This document shows, one piece after another, positions 1-4,937 of a DNA stretch of 5,351 nucleotides. The position numbers were made by a program, and so were the translations under genes. The stretch's first letter is position 1, and each line of letters starts with the position of its first letter. The stretch is from Anaerolineaceae bacterium (GTDB lineage: Bacteria > Chloroflexota > Anaerolineae > Anaerolineales > Anaerolineaceae): positions 24,249 to 29,599 of the forward strand of contig DPKV01000097.1 in NCBI GenBank assembly GCA_003542325.1, read 5' to 3'. The notes below the pieces were generated by a model, which searched no databases, had not been told where the DNA came from, and saw only the letters and a program-made list of their open reading frames with translations.

Positions 1-434
1 GCCAGCTTTTGACGCATGCCCTTGGAAAAACTCCCCGCAGGGTCATCCCGCCGTGACCATAGCCCCAGCATTTGCAAATATTTTTCGACCTGGCCGGTCA
101 CATCATCCACATCGTATAAATTGGCGTAAATTTCCAGGTTCATGCTGGCGCTCAAGCGCTCGTACAGGCCCGGATTTTCGGTCAGGATCCCCACCGAACG
201 GCGGATGTTCTGGTCATTCACACCCACCTGAAAGCCATTGACCCAGGCCTGACCGGAGGTCGGACCGATGAGGCTGGTCAGCATCCGGACGGTGGTGGTC
301 TTCCCTGCGCCGTTCGGGCCCAGGAAACCAAAAACCTCCCCTTCGGGTACAGACAATGTCAGGTCCTGAACGGCGGTGATGTCCGCACCTTTCTTTATCT
401 CAAAAACTTTTGTAAGTCCTTTTGTTTCAATCAT
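1..434 (-). CDS. ABC transporter ATP-binding protein, ABC-2/NatA-CcmA type (N-terminal part, runs off the left edge)
   Basis: The minus-strand frame from ATG at 434 is open to the window edge and gives 144 residues of an ABC ATPase. The Walker A motif GPNGAGKTT is at residues 39-47. The Q-loop position reads LTEN (residues 84-87), with Glu in place of Gln, followed by PGLYERLS; this is typical of ATPases that drive ABC-2 type exporters (NatA, CcmA, DrrA-like). The signature motif is FSKGM (136-140), the variant form of LSGGQ common in the same group. Walker B, the catalytic Glu and the H-loop lie beyond the edge. Family knowledge: a cytoplasmic ATPase that pairs with a separate ABC-2 membrane protein; the substrate cannot be told from this part. 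It starts 49 bp after the stop of the methylase gene on the same strand and has no obvious promoter or strong Shine-Dalgarno sequence of its own, so co-transcription is likely. Confidence 0.9.
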   Translation of the reverse strand, partial: MIETKGLTKVFEIKKGADITAVQDLTLSVPEGEVFGFLGPNGAGKTTTVRMLTSLIGPTSGQAWVNGFQVGVNDQNIRRSVGILTENPGLYERLSASMNLEIYANLYDVDDVTGQVEKYLQMLGLWSRRDDPAGSFSKGMRQKL

Positions 435-483
435 GTTTGCATCCAAACATTCTCAGATAACCGGAAAAACGATCATTCCGGGC

Positions 484-1113
484 TCAATTATAAGCCAACC
501 AGTAAGCGGCCACGCCAAAGGCAACCGCCACATTCAACGATTCTTTTTCACCCATCATGGGCAGCGCGAAGACAACCTCGCACTGGTCCAGCAAACCGGG
601 ATCCACCCCGGCGCGCTCGTTCCCCACGATCAGTACCATGGGGCGGTCATCCGGCGGTTCACCCCTGAACCGATAGATCGGGATGGCCTTTGACGTGCAC
701 TCCAGGCCGATCAGTGAATAACCTTCCTCTCTTAATCTCACAGCCAGGGTCAGCGAATTGAGGTGCTGACTCCAGGGTAAAGCCAATTCAGCGCCCAGAG
801 CGGTCTTGCTTACAGCCGTGTTATCCGCCGGGGTGGGCGTCAGGCCGCAAAGAAACAAATGCTTCAGCCCAACCCCATCGGCTGTACGAAAAATGGCGCC
901 CACGTTATATACGCTGCGGATATTATCCAGCAAACCGGAAAGCTGCCGCACCGGACGCATTTCCAGGGATGGGCAATCCAGGTCCCCTTGGATTTCAGCG
1001 TTTTGATCCAGGTGCGCGCCGCAACGCGGGCAGAATGCGCCGTGATGGACCTCCGGGTCCAACGGAAAACGCAGCCCACACTCCGGGTTGGTGCATTGAA
1101 CAAACCTGAACAC
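484..1113 (-). CDS. SpoU/TrmH-family RNA 2'-O-methyltransferase with N-terminal zinc ribbon
   Basis: A 209-residue protein. All three SPOUT (SpoU) signatures are present: motif 1 from N64 to D79 (NIRSVYNVGAIFRTAD, with the conserved Asn and Arg), motif 2 LIVGNERAGV at 161-170, and motif 3 at 184-198 with the SLNVAVA core that forms the knotted S-adenosylmethionine site. The N-terminus adds a zinc ribbon, with Cys at 7, 12, 28 and 31 (CxxxxC and CPRC), in place of the usual L30e-like substrate-binding domain. The enzyme most likely methylates a ribose in tRNA or rRNA; the target base cannot be inferred. Start choice: a TTG at 1119 is also in frame, but the GTGAGG Shine-Dalgarno (1121-1126) lies only 1 nt from it and 7 nt from the GTG at 1113. 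An in-frame TGA two codons before the TTG rules out any longer version. Probably the first gene of a unit with the downstream ABC ATPase. Confidence 0.9.
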   Translation of the reverse strand: MFRFVQCTNPECGLRFPLDPEVHHGAFCPRCGAHLDQNAEIQGDLDCPSLEMRPVRQLSGLLDNIRSVYNVGAIFRTADGVGLKHLFLCGLTPTPADNTAVSKTALGAELALPWSQHLNSLTLAVRLREEGYSLIGLECTSKAIPIYRFRGEPPDDRPMVLIVGNERAGVDPGLLDQCEVVFALPMMGEKESLNVAVAFGVAAYWLAYN

Positions 1114-1120
1114 AGTCAAA

Positions 1121-1126
1121 CCTCAC
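1121..1126 (-). promoter_or_regulatory. Ribosome binding site that decides the GTG start of the SpoU methylase
   Basis: Minus-strand GTGAGG (within GAGTGAGG), 7 nt before GTG at 1113 and only 1 nt before the alternative TTG at 1119. The spacing favours the GTG start. Confidence 0.65.
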
Positions 1127-1193
1127 TCGGCCATTCTGAACAGCGTGTTAACAACCCCTCTATTTTATCGTTCTTTTGTCCGGATAATGCAAC

Positions 1194-1215
1194 TACTTTA
1201 TATCTACTTTATATC
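1194..1215. repeat. Perfect 11-bp tandem repeat upstream of the methylase gene
   Basis: TACTTTATATC occurs twice with no gap (1194-1204 and 1205-1215); on the minus strand it reads GATATAAAGTA twice. It lies about 80-100 bp upstream of the methylase start and just past the hairpin at 1247-1281. One helical turn between copies would put two half-sites on the same DNA face, which would suit a regulator, but a chance or slippage duplication is equally possible. The surrounding promoter elements are weak: a TAAAAT-like box lies nearer the gene, with no good -35. Confidence 0.6.
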
Positions 1216-1246
1216 CCCAAAAGGCGAATTTCAGTCTGTTAAAAGC

Positions 1247-1281
1247 CAAACGCCTGGGTGAGGGGGGCACCCAGACGTTTG
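1247..1281 (-). terminator. Intrinsic terminator hairpin, best read on the minus strand
   Basis: The arms are CAAACG (1247-1252) plus CTGGGTG (1254-1260) and CACCCAG (1268-1274) plus CGTTTG (1276-1281), with a 7-nt loop. The only non-Watson-Crick position (1253/1275) is C/A in plus-strand RNA but a U-G wobble in minus-strand RNA, so the minus transcript forms an unbroken 14-bp stem. On that strand the stem is followed by GCTTTTAAC, a short U-tract; the plus side has no U-tract. It therefore most likely ends transcription of the 1549-2769 gene, before the methylase promoter region. Confidence 0.75.
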
Positions 1282-1321
1282 ACGAAGTTATCATATCATA
1301 TTACAAACCAAATGACAAGTA

Positions 1322-1331
1322 GGCAAATATT
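1322..1331. repeat. Left 10-bp flanking direct repeat (target-site duplication)
   Basis: GGCAAATATT lies immediately outside the left terminal inverted repeat of the 1332-1502 element and is repeated exactly at 1503-1512. Confidence 0.8.
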
Positions 1332-1502
1332 CAGGCAATCGCAAAGTCATTAGTTTCAACTTTTTAGATTCTTTACTATCCAAAAATCACCCCTTCCCGC
1401 CTTTCGGGCGCCCTTCCCTCGGTGAGGGGAAGGGCAGGGGATGAGGTTGCTTATTGACTATGACATACAGAAATCTCCTGGGTGTACTTTGCGATTGCCC
1501 TG
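1332..1502. mobile_element. MITE-like non-autonomous element, 171 bp
   Basis: The left end reads CAGGCAATCGCAAAGT (1332-1347). The right end, read inward on the other strand, is CAGGGCAATCGCAAAGT (1502-1486). The two are identical apart from one G. Perfect 10-bp direct copies of GGCAAATATT flank the ends (1322-1331 and 1503-1512), as expected for a target-site duplication. The inside has no coding frame of note and holds a GC-rich palindrome at 1390-1440. Family knowledge: 8-12 bp duplications and CA-starting ends occur in IS4-group and ISAs1-type DDE elements, so a transposase of that sort may move it in trans; this assignment is tentative. It sits between the stop of the 1549-2769 gene and its probable terminator, in the 3' untranslated region, so it would be transcribed with that gene. 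I do not recognise it as a named element. Confidence 0.75.
1390..1440. repeat. GC-rich REP-like palindrome inside the MITE-like element
   Basis: The main hairpin pairs GCCCTTCCCTC (1410-1420) with GAGGGGAAGGGC (1424-1435) around a GGT loop, with one bulged G. Outer arms CCCCT (1390-1394) and AGGGG (1436-1440) can close it, and a small CGCC/GGCG hairpin (1398-1410) lies on the left side. The AGGGGATGAGG tail resembles GC-rich intergenic palindromes that are repeated in many bacterial genomes. Its surroundings are AT-rich, so it stands out. It has no U-tract on either strand, so a terminator role is less likely than a dispersed repeat. Confidence 0.65.
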
Positions 1503-1512
1503 GGCAAATATT
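1503..1512. repeat. Right 10-bp flanking direct repeat (target-site duplication)
   Basis: Exact copy of the GGCAAATATT at 1322-1331, directly abutting the right inverted repeat of the element. Removing 1332-1502 and one copy restores a plausible continuous empty site. Confidence 0.8.
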
Positions 1513-1548
1513 ACATTTTCATTAAATTTTTATCTCACTGAGAGAGGA

Positions 1549-2769
1549 TTATGCCGTTAACCGGTTGGCTGCGAGATGGATCATTAACGCCTGGGTAGTG
1601 AATTCCCGATCCTGGGTGTCTACCAGGTATCCGGGTGCCCAGAAATCACCGCTGGCGTTATCCGCTTTCAGGTTGGGAAACACGCGGAAGATTCGGCCTG
1701 ATGTCTGCTGTCGGACGACTTGCAGCATCTTCCGAATAAGGGCTTCCGGGAAGTCCACCAAAGTCCACTTGATGTAATCCGGGCGAACGGATAGATATTC
1801 AAGTTGCCAGCCGTAAGTCTCACAAAGTGCCGGCATCCACCGCTTGAGCCAAACGGAAAGTTCCCCGATCAGGAAATGGCTTGTGGAAGCCGGGACCAGA
1901 TAGAACGTGACATCCGAAACTGCCTGAATTTTCTCATCTCCCCGGACCAGATGCAGATGACAGGGCTGGGTATCTTCCAATAGCGTCGTTTTGCCTGTTT
2001 GAGCGGGTTGAGCTTCTTCAACTGGCGACGCATAACCGACACTACTGGTTGGACGATTCTCCTGTGTTTGGTACTTCCCCTGAAGAATGCTCACCAGGTC
2101 CTCGTCCTGAGGCTTCTCTTCATTCAGCGGATGCCAATCCGAAGTATGCGGTATTGACTCCGGCACGGTTTCCGCTGCCTGCCAGGGCGCGTCCGTCGTT
2201 TCCAGCCATGGTTCAGGTTTTGGCGGGATGGGTTTATTTTCTTGGTGAGCTGAAAGGTTGTCCGCTTTCACAGGTGCTTCCTCTGGCAATTCCGTTATTT
2301 CCAATTCCCAAATTCCGGGCAGTTGATGGAGCTCAGGATCGGGCATTGGGCCGATTATATCCAGTGATTGCAAGGATTGTTCCAACCCCCGATCCGGATC
2401 GCTATCCAGACCGGGCTGGTCAAGGAACAGCCGCATAAGATGGGTCATATCCTGCCGGATGCGGATCAACGGGGTATGCAAGGGAAAAACCAGACCCAGC
2501 ATTGTTTTGAAATCGGGTAAAAATTTGGCAAAGAGAAAAACAAATTTCTGGTCAAGCGAGAGACCAACGGTGCGGTTGATGCCCTGTGGGATAAGGCCTG
2601 ACCAGTATCGCTGCATGGCGGCTGCCATCGTATCGAACCCGGATTGAGAAAGATCGCCTAGAGTTATCCGGATTGTTTCCTTTTCTAAAAGGAGAAACGC
2701 GGTCGCACTGGCTTTCGCCATGAGACGGTTTACTTCTTCTGGATTAGGAAGTCTATTCTGCTGATGCAT
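1549..2769 (-). CDS. 406-aa protein with a C-terminal degenerate IS200/RAYT-like (Y1, HUH) transposase domain; N-terminal domain possibly Roadblock-like
   Basis: Three parts can be seen. Residues about 20-117 form a compact alpha/beta region (FLLLEKETIRITLGDL, then a helix, then VGLSLDQKFVFLFAKFL) that could be a Roadblock/LC7 (MglB-like) domain; this is a weak call. Residues about 120-275 are a low-complexity Pro/Glu/Gln/Asp linker without predicted fold. Residues about 286-402 follow the Y1 transposase layout: a first strand FYLVP, a helix LSVWLKRWMPAL, GWQLEYLSVRPDYIKW where active enzymes have PDHVHL, a helix with VVRQQTSGRIFRVFPNLK (family pattern KgrsSr-lF--fP), FWAPGYLVDT (family FWs-gYfv-T), and a last helix. 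The HUH histidines are replaced by Tyr332 and Lys334, and the position of the nucleophilic Tyr appears to hold His398, so DNA cleavage is unlikely. The frame is intact, which suggests a retained, domesticated role such as nucleic-acid binding; the actual function is unknown. ATG at 2769 lacks a strong Shine-Dalgarno; Met17 is an alternative start. Confidence 0.75.
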   Translation of the reverse strand: MHQQNRLPNPEEVNRLMAKASATAFLLLEKETIRITLGDLSQSGFDTMAAAMQRYWSGLIPQGINRTVGLSLDQKFVFLFAKFLPDFKTMLGLVFPLHTPLIRIRQDMTHLMRLFLDQPGLDSDPDRGLEQSLQSLDIIGPMPDPELHQLPGIWELEITELPEEAPVKADNLSAHQENKPIPPKPEPWLETTDAPWQAAETVPESIPHTSDWHPLNEEKPQDEDLVSILQGKYQTQENRPTSSVGYASPVEEAQPAQTGKTTLLEDTQPCHLHLVRGDEKIQAVSDVTFYLVPASTSHFLIGELSVWLKRWMPALCETYGWQLEYLSVRPDYIKWTLVDFPEALIRKMLQVVRQQTSGRIFRVFPNLKADNASGDFWAPGYLVDTQDREFTTQALMIHLAANRLTA

Positions 2770-2806
2770 ATAAAATCACACAATTCAACCAAGCCGGAGT
2801 GCGATT

Positions 2807-2812
2807 ATTATA
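2807..2812 (-). promoter_or_regulatory. Candidate -10 box for the 1549-2769 gene
   Basis: A perfect TATAAT on the minus strand, about 37 bp before the ATG at 2769, preceded by CCTG. No good -35 hexamer is seen at the usual spacing (only AT-rich sequence). It implies a short 5' leader of about 30 nt. Confidence 0.45.
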
Positions 2813-2889
2813 CAGGCTTTTATCTTCCGATAAATTAAAAAGGGACATCCCCGCAGAACGTAACCGTTTGACTTCCCCAGACATCAAAT

Positions 2890-2911
2890 TATTAGTATAA
2901 TAATACTAATA
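2890..2911. promoter_or_regulatory. AT-rich palindromic operator candidate upstream of the 2-oxoacid dehydrogenase operon
   Basis: The arms TATTAGTAT (2890-2898) and ATACTAATA (2903-2911) are perfect 9-bp complements around AATA. A TATAAT (2896-2901) on the plus strand lies inside the palindrome, 50 bp before the E1 alpha ATG. TTGACT at 2868-2873 is a possible -35, but its spacing to TATAAT is 22 bp, and 19 bp to the overlapping TAGTAT. A dimeric regulator bound here would cover the promoter, so repression is the simplest reading. Which regulator binds is not visible in the window. Confidence 0.5.
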
Positions 2912-2939
2912 TTAGCTTATTTGTCATATTGTCTTCGGA

Positions 2940-2943
2940 AGGA
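2940..2943 (+). promoter_or_regulatory. Ribosome binding site that decides the E1 alpha start
   Basis: AGGA (within GGAAGGAT) ends 7 nt before ATG at 2951. The longer in-frame TTG at 2921 has no ribosome binding site and would add ten residues unlike the family N-terminus. Confidence 0.75.
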
Positions 2944-2950
2944 TAAGTCT

Positions 2951-3934
2951 ATGACGCTCTCCACAGAAAAAAAGAAGGAGATGTTCTGGATGATGCTCCT
3001 CTCCCGGCGCCTGGATGAACGCGCCTGGGTGCTGCACCGCCAGGGCAAAATTGCATTTCACATTTCCGGGATCGGTCAGGAAGCGGCGCAGATCGGCGCA
3101 GTTTATGCCCTCACGCAGGGCAAGGACTGGCTGGTCCCTTATTATCGTGACCTGGCCATGCTGCTCGCCATGGGCATGACCCCGACAGAATTCGTCATCA
3201 GTTTAATGGGCAAGGTCGGCGAACCTTCTTCCGGCGCACGTCAGATGCCGAGTCATTTCGGTCTGCGCCGCGCCCGGGTCGTCAGCCACTCCGCCCCGGT
3301 CGCGACCCAATCGCCCCATGCTTCCGGCATCGCCCTTGGGATCAGGATGGACAGGAAAGACGAAGTGGTGCTGACTACCATCGGCGAAGGTTCCACATCC
3401 CAGGGTGAATGGTACGAAGCAGTCAATTTCGCGGCGGTTCATTCGCTGCCGGTGATCTTCCTGGTCGAGAACAATGAGTATGCCATCTCAGTCCCGCAGG
3501 AAAAACAAATGGCGGTCAAAAGTTCCGCAGACAAGGCCTGTGGCCTGGGGCTCCCTGGGATTCAGGTCGATGGCACACAGGTTTTCGAGGTGTATGAAGC
3601 CGTTCTGGAAGCGGTGGAAAGAGCCCGCAAGGGCGCAGGGGCCACGGTCATCGAAGCCAAGATGTACCGGCTGACCCCCCATTCCTCCGACGACGATGAC
3701 CGTTCCTACCGCAGCCGCGAAGAAGTGGAAGCTCACAAGAAGAAGGACCCCATCCTCCTGGCAAAAAACCAATTGATCGTGGAGGGATTGTTGACCGAAG
3801 CGGAATATGAAAAGCTGGAAGAGAAAGCCAGAGCCGAAGTGGACGAATCGGTTCGAATCGCCACCGAAGCGCCTTACCCCAGAGGTGAGGACGCTGCCAA
3901 CCCGGTTTACGCCGAGGAGGTGCAACATGTCTGA
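2951..3934 (+). CDS. bkdAA: Branched-chain 2-oxoacid dehydrogenase E1 component, alpha subunit
   Basis: A 327-residue thiamine diphosphate-dependent subunit of usual length for the bacterial family. The thiamine/Mg motif runs from GEG (145-147) to ENN (173-175), with NFAAVHSLPVIFLVENN between. GEG instead of GDG is the form also found in Bacillus-type BkdAA. Other family marks are the substrate-channel region YYRDLAMLLAMGMT (64-77), RQMPSHFG (97-104), NNEYAISVP (174-182), and the loop YRLTPHSSDDDD (239-250) followed by YR (253-254), which orders around the cofactor. With the beta subunit it decarboxylates a 2-oxoacid and passes the acyl group to the E2 lipoyl arm in the cytoplasm. YAISVP and the DDDD loop resemble branched-chain enzymes (valine, leucine and isoleucine breakdown or branched fatty-acid primer supply) more than pyruvate or acetoin enzymes, but the substrate is inferred. 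It is first in the operon, and its stop overlaps the next start by 8 nt. Confidence 0.92.
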   Translation: MTLSTEKKKEMFWMMLLSRRLDERAWVLHRQGKIAFHISGIGQEAAQIGAVYALTQGKDWLVPYYRDLAMLLAMGMTPTEFVISLMGKVGEPSSGARQMPSHFGLRRARVVSHSAPVATQSPHASGIALGIRMDRKDEVVLTTIGEGSTSQGEWYEAVNFAAVHSLPVIFLVENNEYAISVPQEKQMAVKSSADKACGLGLPGIQVDGTQVFEVYEAVLEAVERARKGAGATVIEAKMYRLTPHSSDDDDRSYRSREEVEAHKKKDPILLAKNQLIVEGLLTEAEYEKLEEKARAEVDESVRIATEAPYPRGEDAANPVYAEEVQHV

Positions 3935-4913
3935 GATCACCTTAATCGAAGCCATCCGCCAGGCCATGGATGAAGAACTGGCACGGGACAAAAACGCTTT
4001 CGTGATCGGCGAAGATGTCGGAGTGCGCGGCGGCGTTTTTCGGGCCACCGTCGGCCTGTTCGAAAAATACGGCCCGGAGCGCGTGGTGGATTCGCCCCTG
4101 GCGGAATTGACCATCGTGGGCGTTGGGATCGGTGCAGCGCTGTATGGCAAACACCCCATCTGTGAGATCCAGTTTGCTGACTTCATCTTCCCGGCTTTTA
4201 ACCAGATCATCTCGGAAGCGGCCAAAATGACCTACCGCTCAAACGGCGAATGGACCGTACCGATGGTCATCCGCGCCCCTTATGGCGGCGGGATCAGCGG
4301 TGGGTTGTACCATTCCCAAAGCGTGGAAGCTTTCTTCACCCACGTTCCCGGACTGAAAGTGGTCATCCCCTCCAATCCCTATGATGCCAAAGGACTGCTC
4401 AAATCCGCCATCCGTGACCCCAACCCTGTGATGTTCTTTGAGCCCAAGAAAGGCTACCGCCTGATCAAAGGCGAAGTGCCGGATAACGAAGACTACATCG
4501 TACCGATCGGGCCTGCAAAAGTCAGCCGTGAAGGCAAAGACCTGAGTGTTTTCGCTTACGGCATGATGCATCACTATGTCCTCCAGGCCGCGGAGACGGT
4601 CGCCAAAGAAGGCATTGATGTGGAAGTGGTGGACCTGCGGACACTTTACCCGGTGGACCGGGAGACCATCCTGGAATCGGTCCACAAGACCAGCAAAGCC
4701 CTGATCGTCCACGAAGACAACCTGACGGGCGGATACGGCGCGGAAGTGGCTGCCACGATCGCCGAATGGGGCTTCAAAGACCTGGATGCGCCGGTGCGGC
4801 GTCTGGCCGGGCCGGATGTACCCGCCGTACCGTTCAGCACTCCCATGCAGGATTGGTTCATGGTGAACCCGGACAAGATCGCCAAAGCCATCCGTGACCT
4901 GGCAGCTTTCTAA
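3927..4913 (+). CDS. bkdAB: Branched-chain 2-oxoacid dehydrogenase E1 component, beta subunit
   Basis: A 328-residue transketolase-like beta subunit, the expected full length. The N-terminal pyrimidine-binding domain shows IGEDVGVRGGVFRAT (27-41), the thiamine-binding Glu in SPLAE (56-60), FADFIFPAFNQI (83-94) and RAPYGGG (116-122), followed by YHSQSVEA (128-135) with the conserved His129. The C-terminal transketolase domain contains VVDLRTLYP and VHEDN, and ends with the family tail RLAGPDVPAVPFS and MVNPDKIAKAIRDLAAF. Start: ATG at 3927 has AGGAGG at 3915-3920 with a 6-nt spacer, while the frame open further upstream lies wholly inside the E1 alpha gene. The ATGTCTGA overlap with E1 alpha suggests translational coupling and 1:1 supply of the alpha2-beta2 enzyme. 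Overall sequence is closest to BkdAB as I know it; the pyruvate paralogue PdhB is the main alternative. Confidence 0.93.
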   Translation: MSEITLIEAIRQAMDEELARDKNAFVIGEDVGVRGGVFRATVGLFEKYGPERVVDSPLAELTIVGVGIGAALYGKHPICEIQFADFIFPAFNQIISEAAKMTYRSNGEWTVPMVIRAPYGGGISGGLYHSQSVEAFFTHVPGLKVVIPSNPYDAKGLLKSAIRDPNPVMFFEPKKGYRLIKGEVPDNEDYIVPIGPAKVSREGKDLSVFAYGMMHHYVLQAAETVAKEGIDVEVVDLRTLYPVDRETILESVHKTSKALIVHEDNLTGGYGAEVAATIAEWGFKDLDAPVRRLAGPDVPAVPFSTPMQDWFMVNPDKIAKAIRDLAAF

Positions 4914-4937
4914 ACGGAAGGAATTTAAGGAGTTTTT

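Noticed and set aside
859..1242. 127-aa plus-strand frame over the methylase start and upstream region
   Set aside because: It is antisense to the conserved zinc ribbon and SpoU motif 1, with no ribosome binding site and no family resemblance.
1247..1512. CRISPR array or tRNA in the gene-free stretch
   Set aside because: The repeats are two-copy direct and inverted pairs without regular spacers, and no cloverleaf can be folded from the hairpins.
1945..1959. HLHL (residues 271-274) as a surviving HUH motif of the transposase-like domain
   Set aside because: It lies before the first strand of the domain, not at the strand after the first helix where PDHVHL belongs. That place is taken by PDYIKW.
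2049..2438. 129-aa plus-strand frame opposite the linker of the 406-aa protein
   Set aside because: Pro/Ala/Arg-rich translation without a start signal. The opposite frame is longer and contains recognisable domain structure.
2921..2950. Longer TTG-started version of E1 alpha
   Set aside because: No Shine-Dalgarno before the TTG, while AGGA is 7 nt before the ATG at 2951. The extra residues do not resemble the family N-terminus.
3383..3391. GEG in place of GDG in the E1 alpha thiamine motif, as a possible inactive enzyme
   Set aside because: Bacillus-type branched-chain E1 alpha subunits also carry GEG, and all other cofactor residues are in place, so it is a normal variant.
3488..4225. 245-aa open frame on the minus strand
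   Set aside because: It is antisense across the E1 alpha/E1 beta junction, and its translation has no recognisable domain; a shadow frame.
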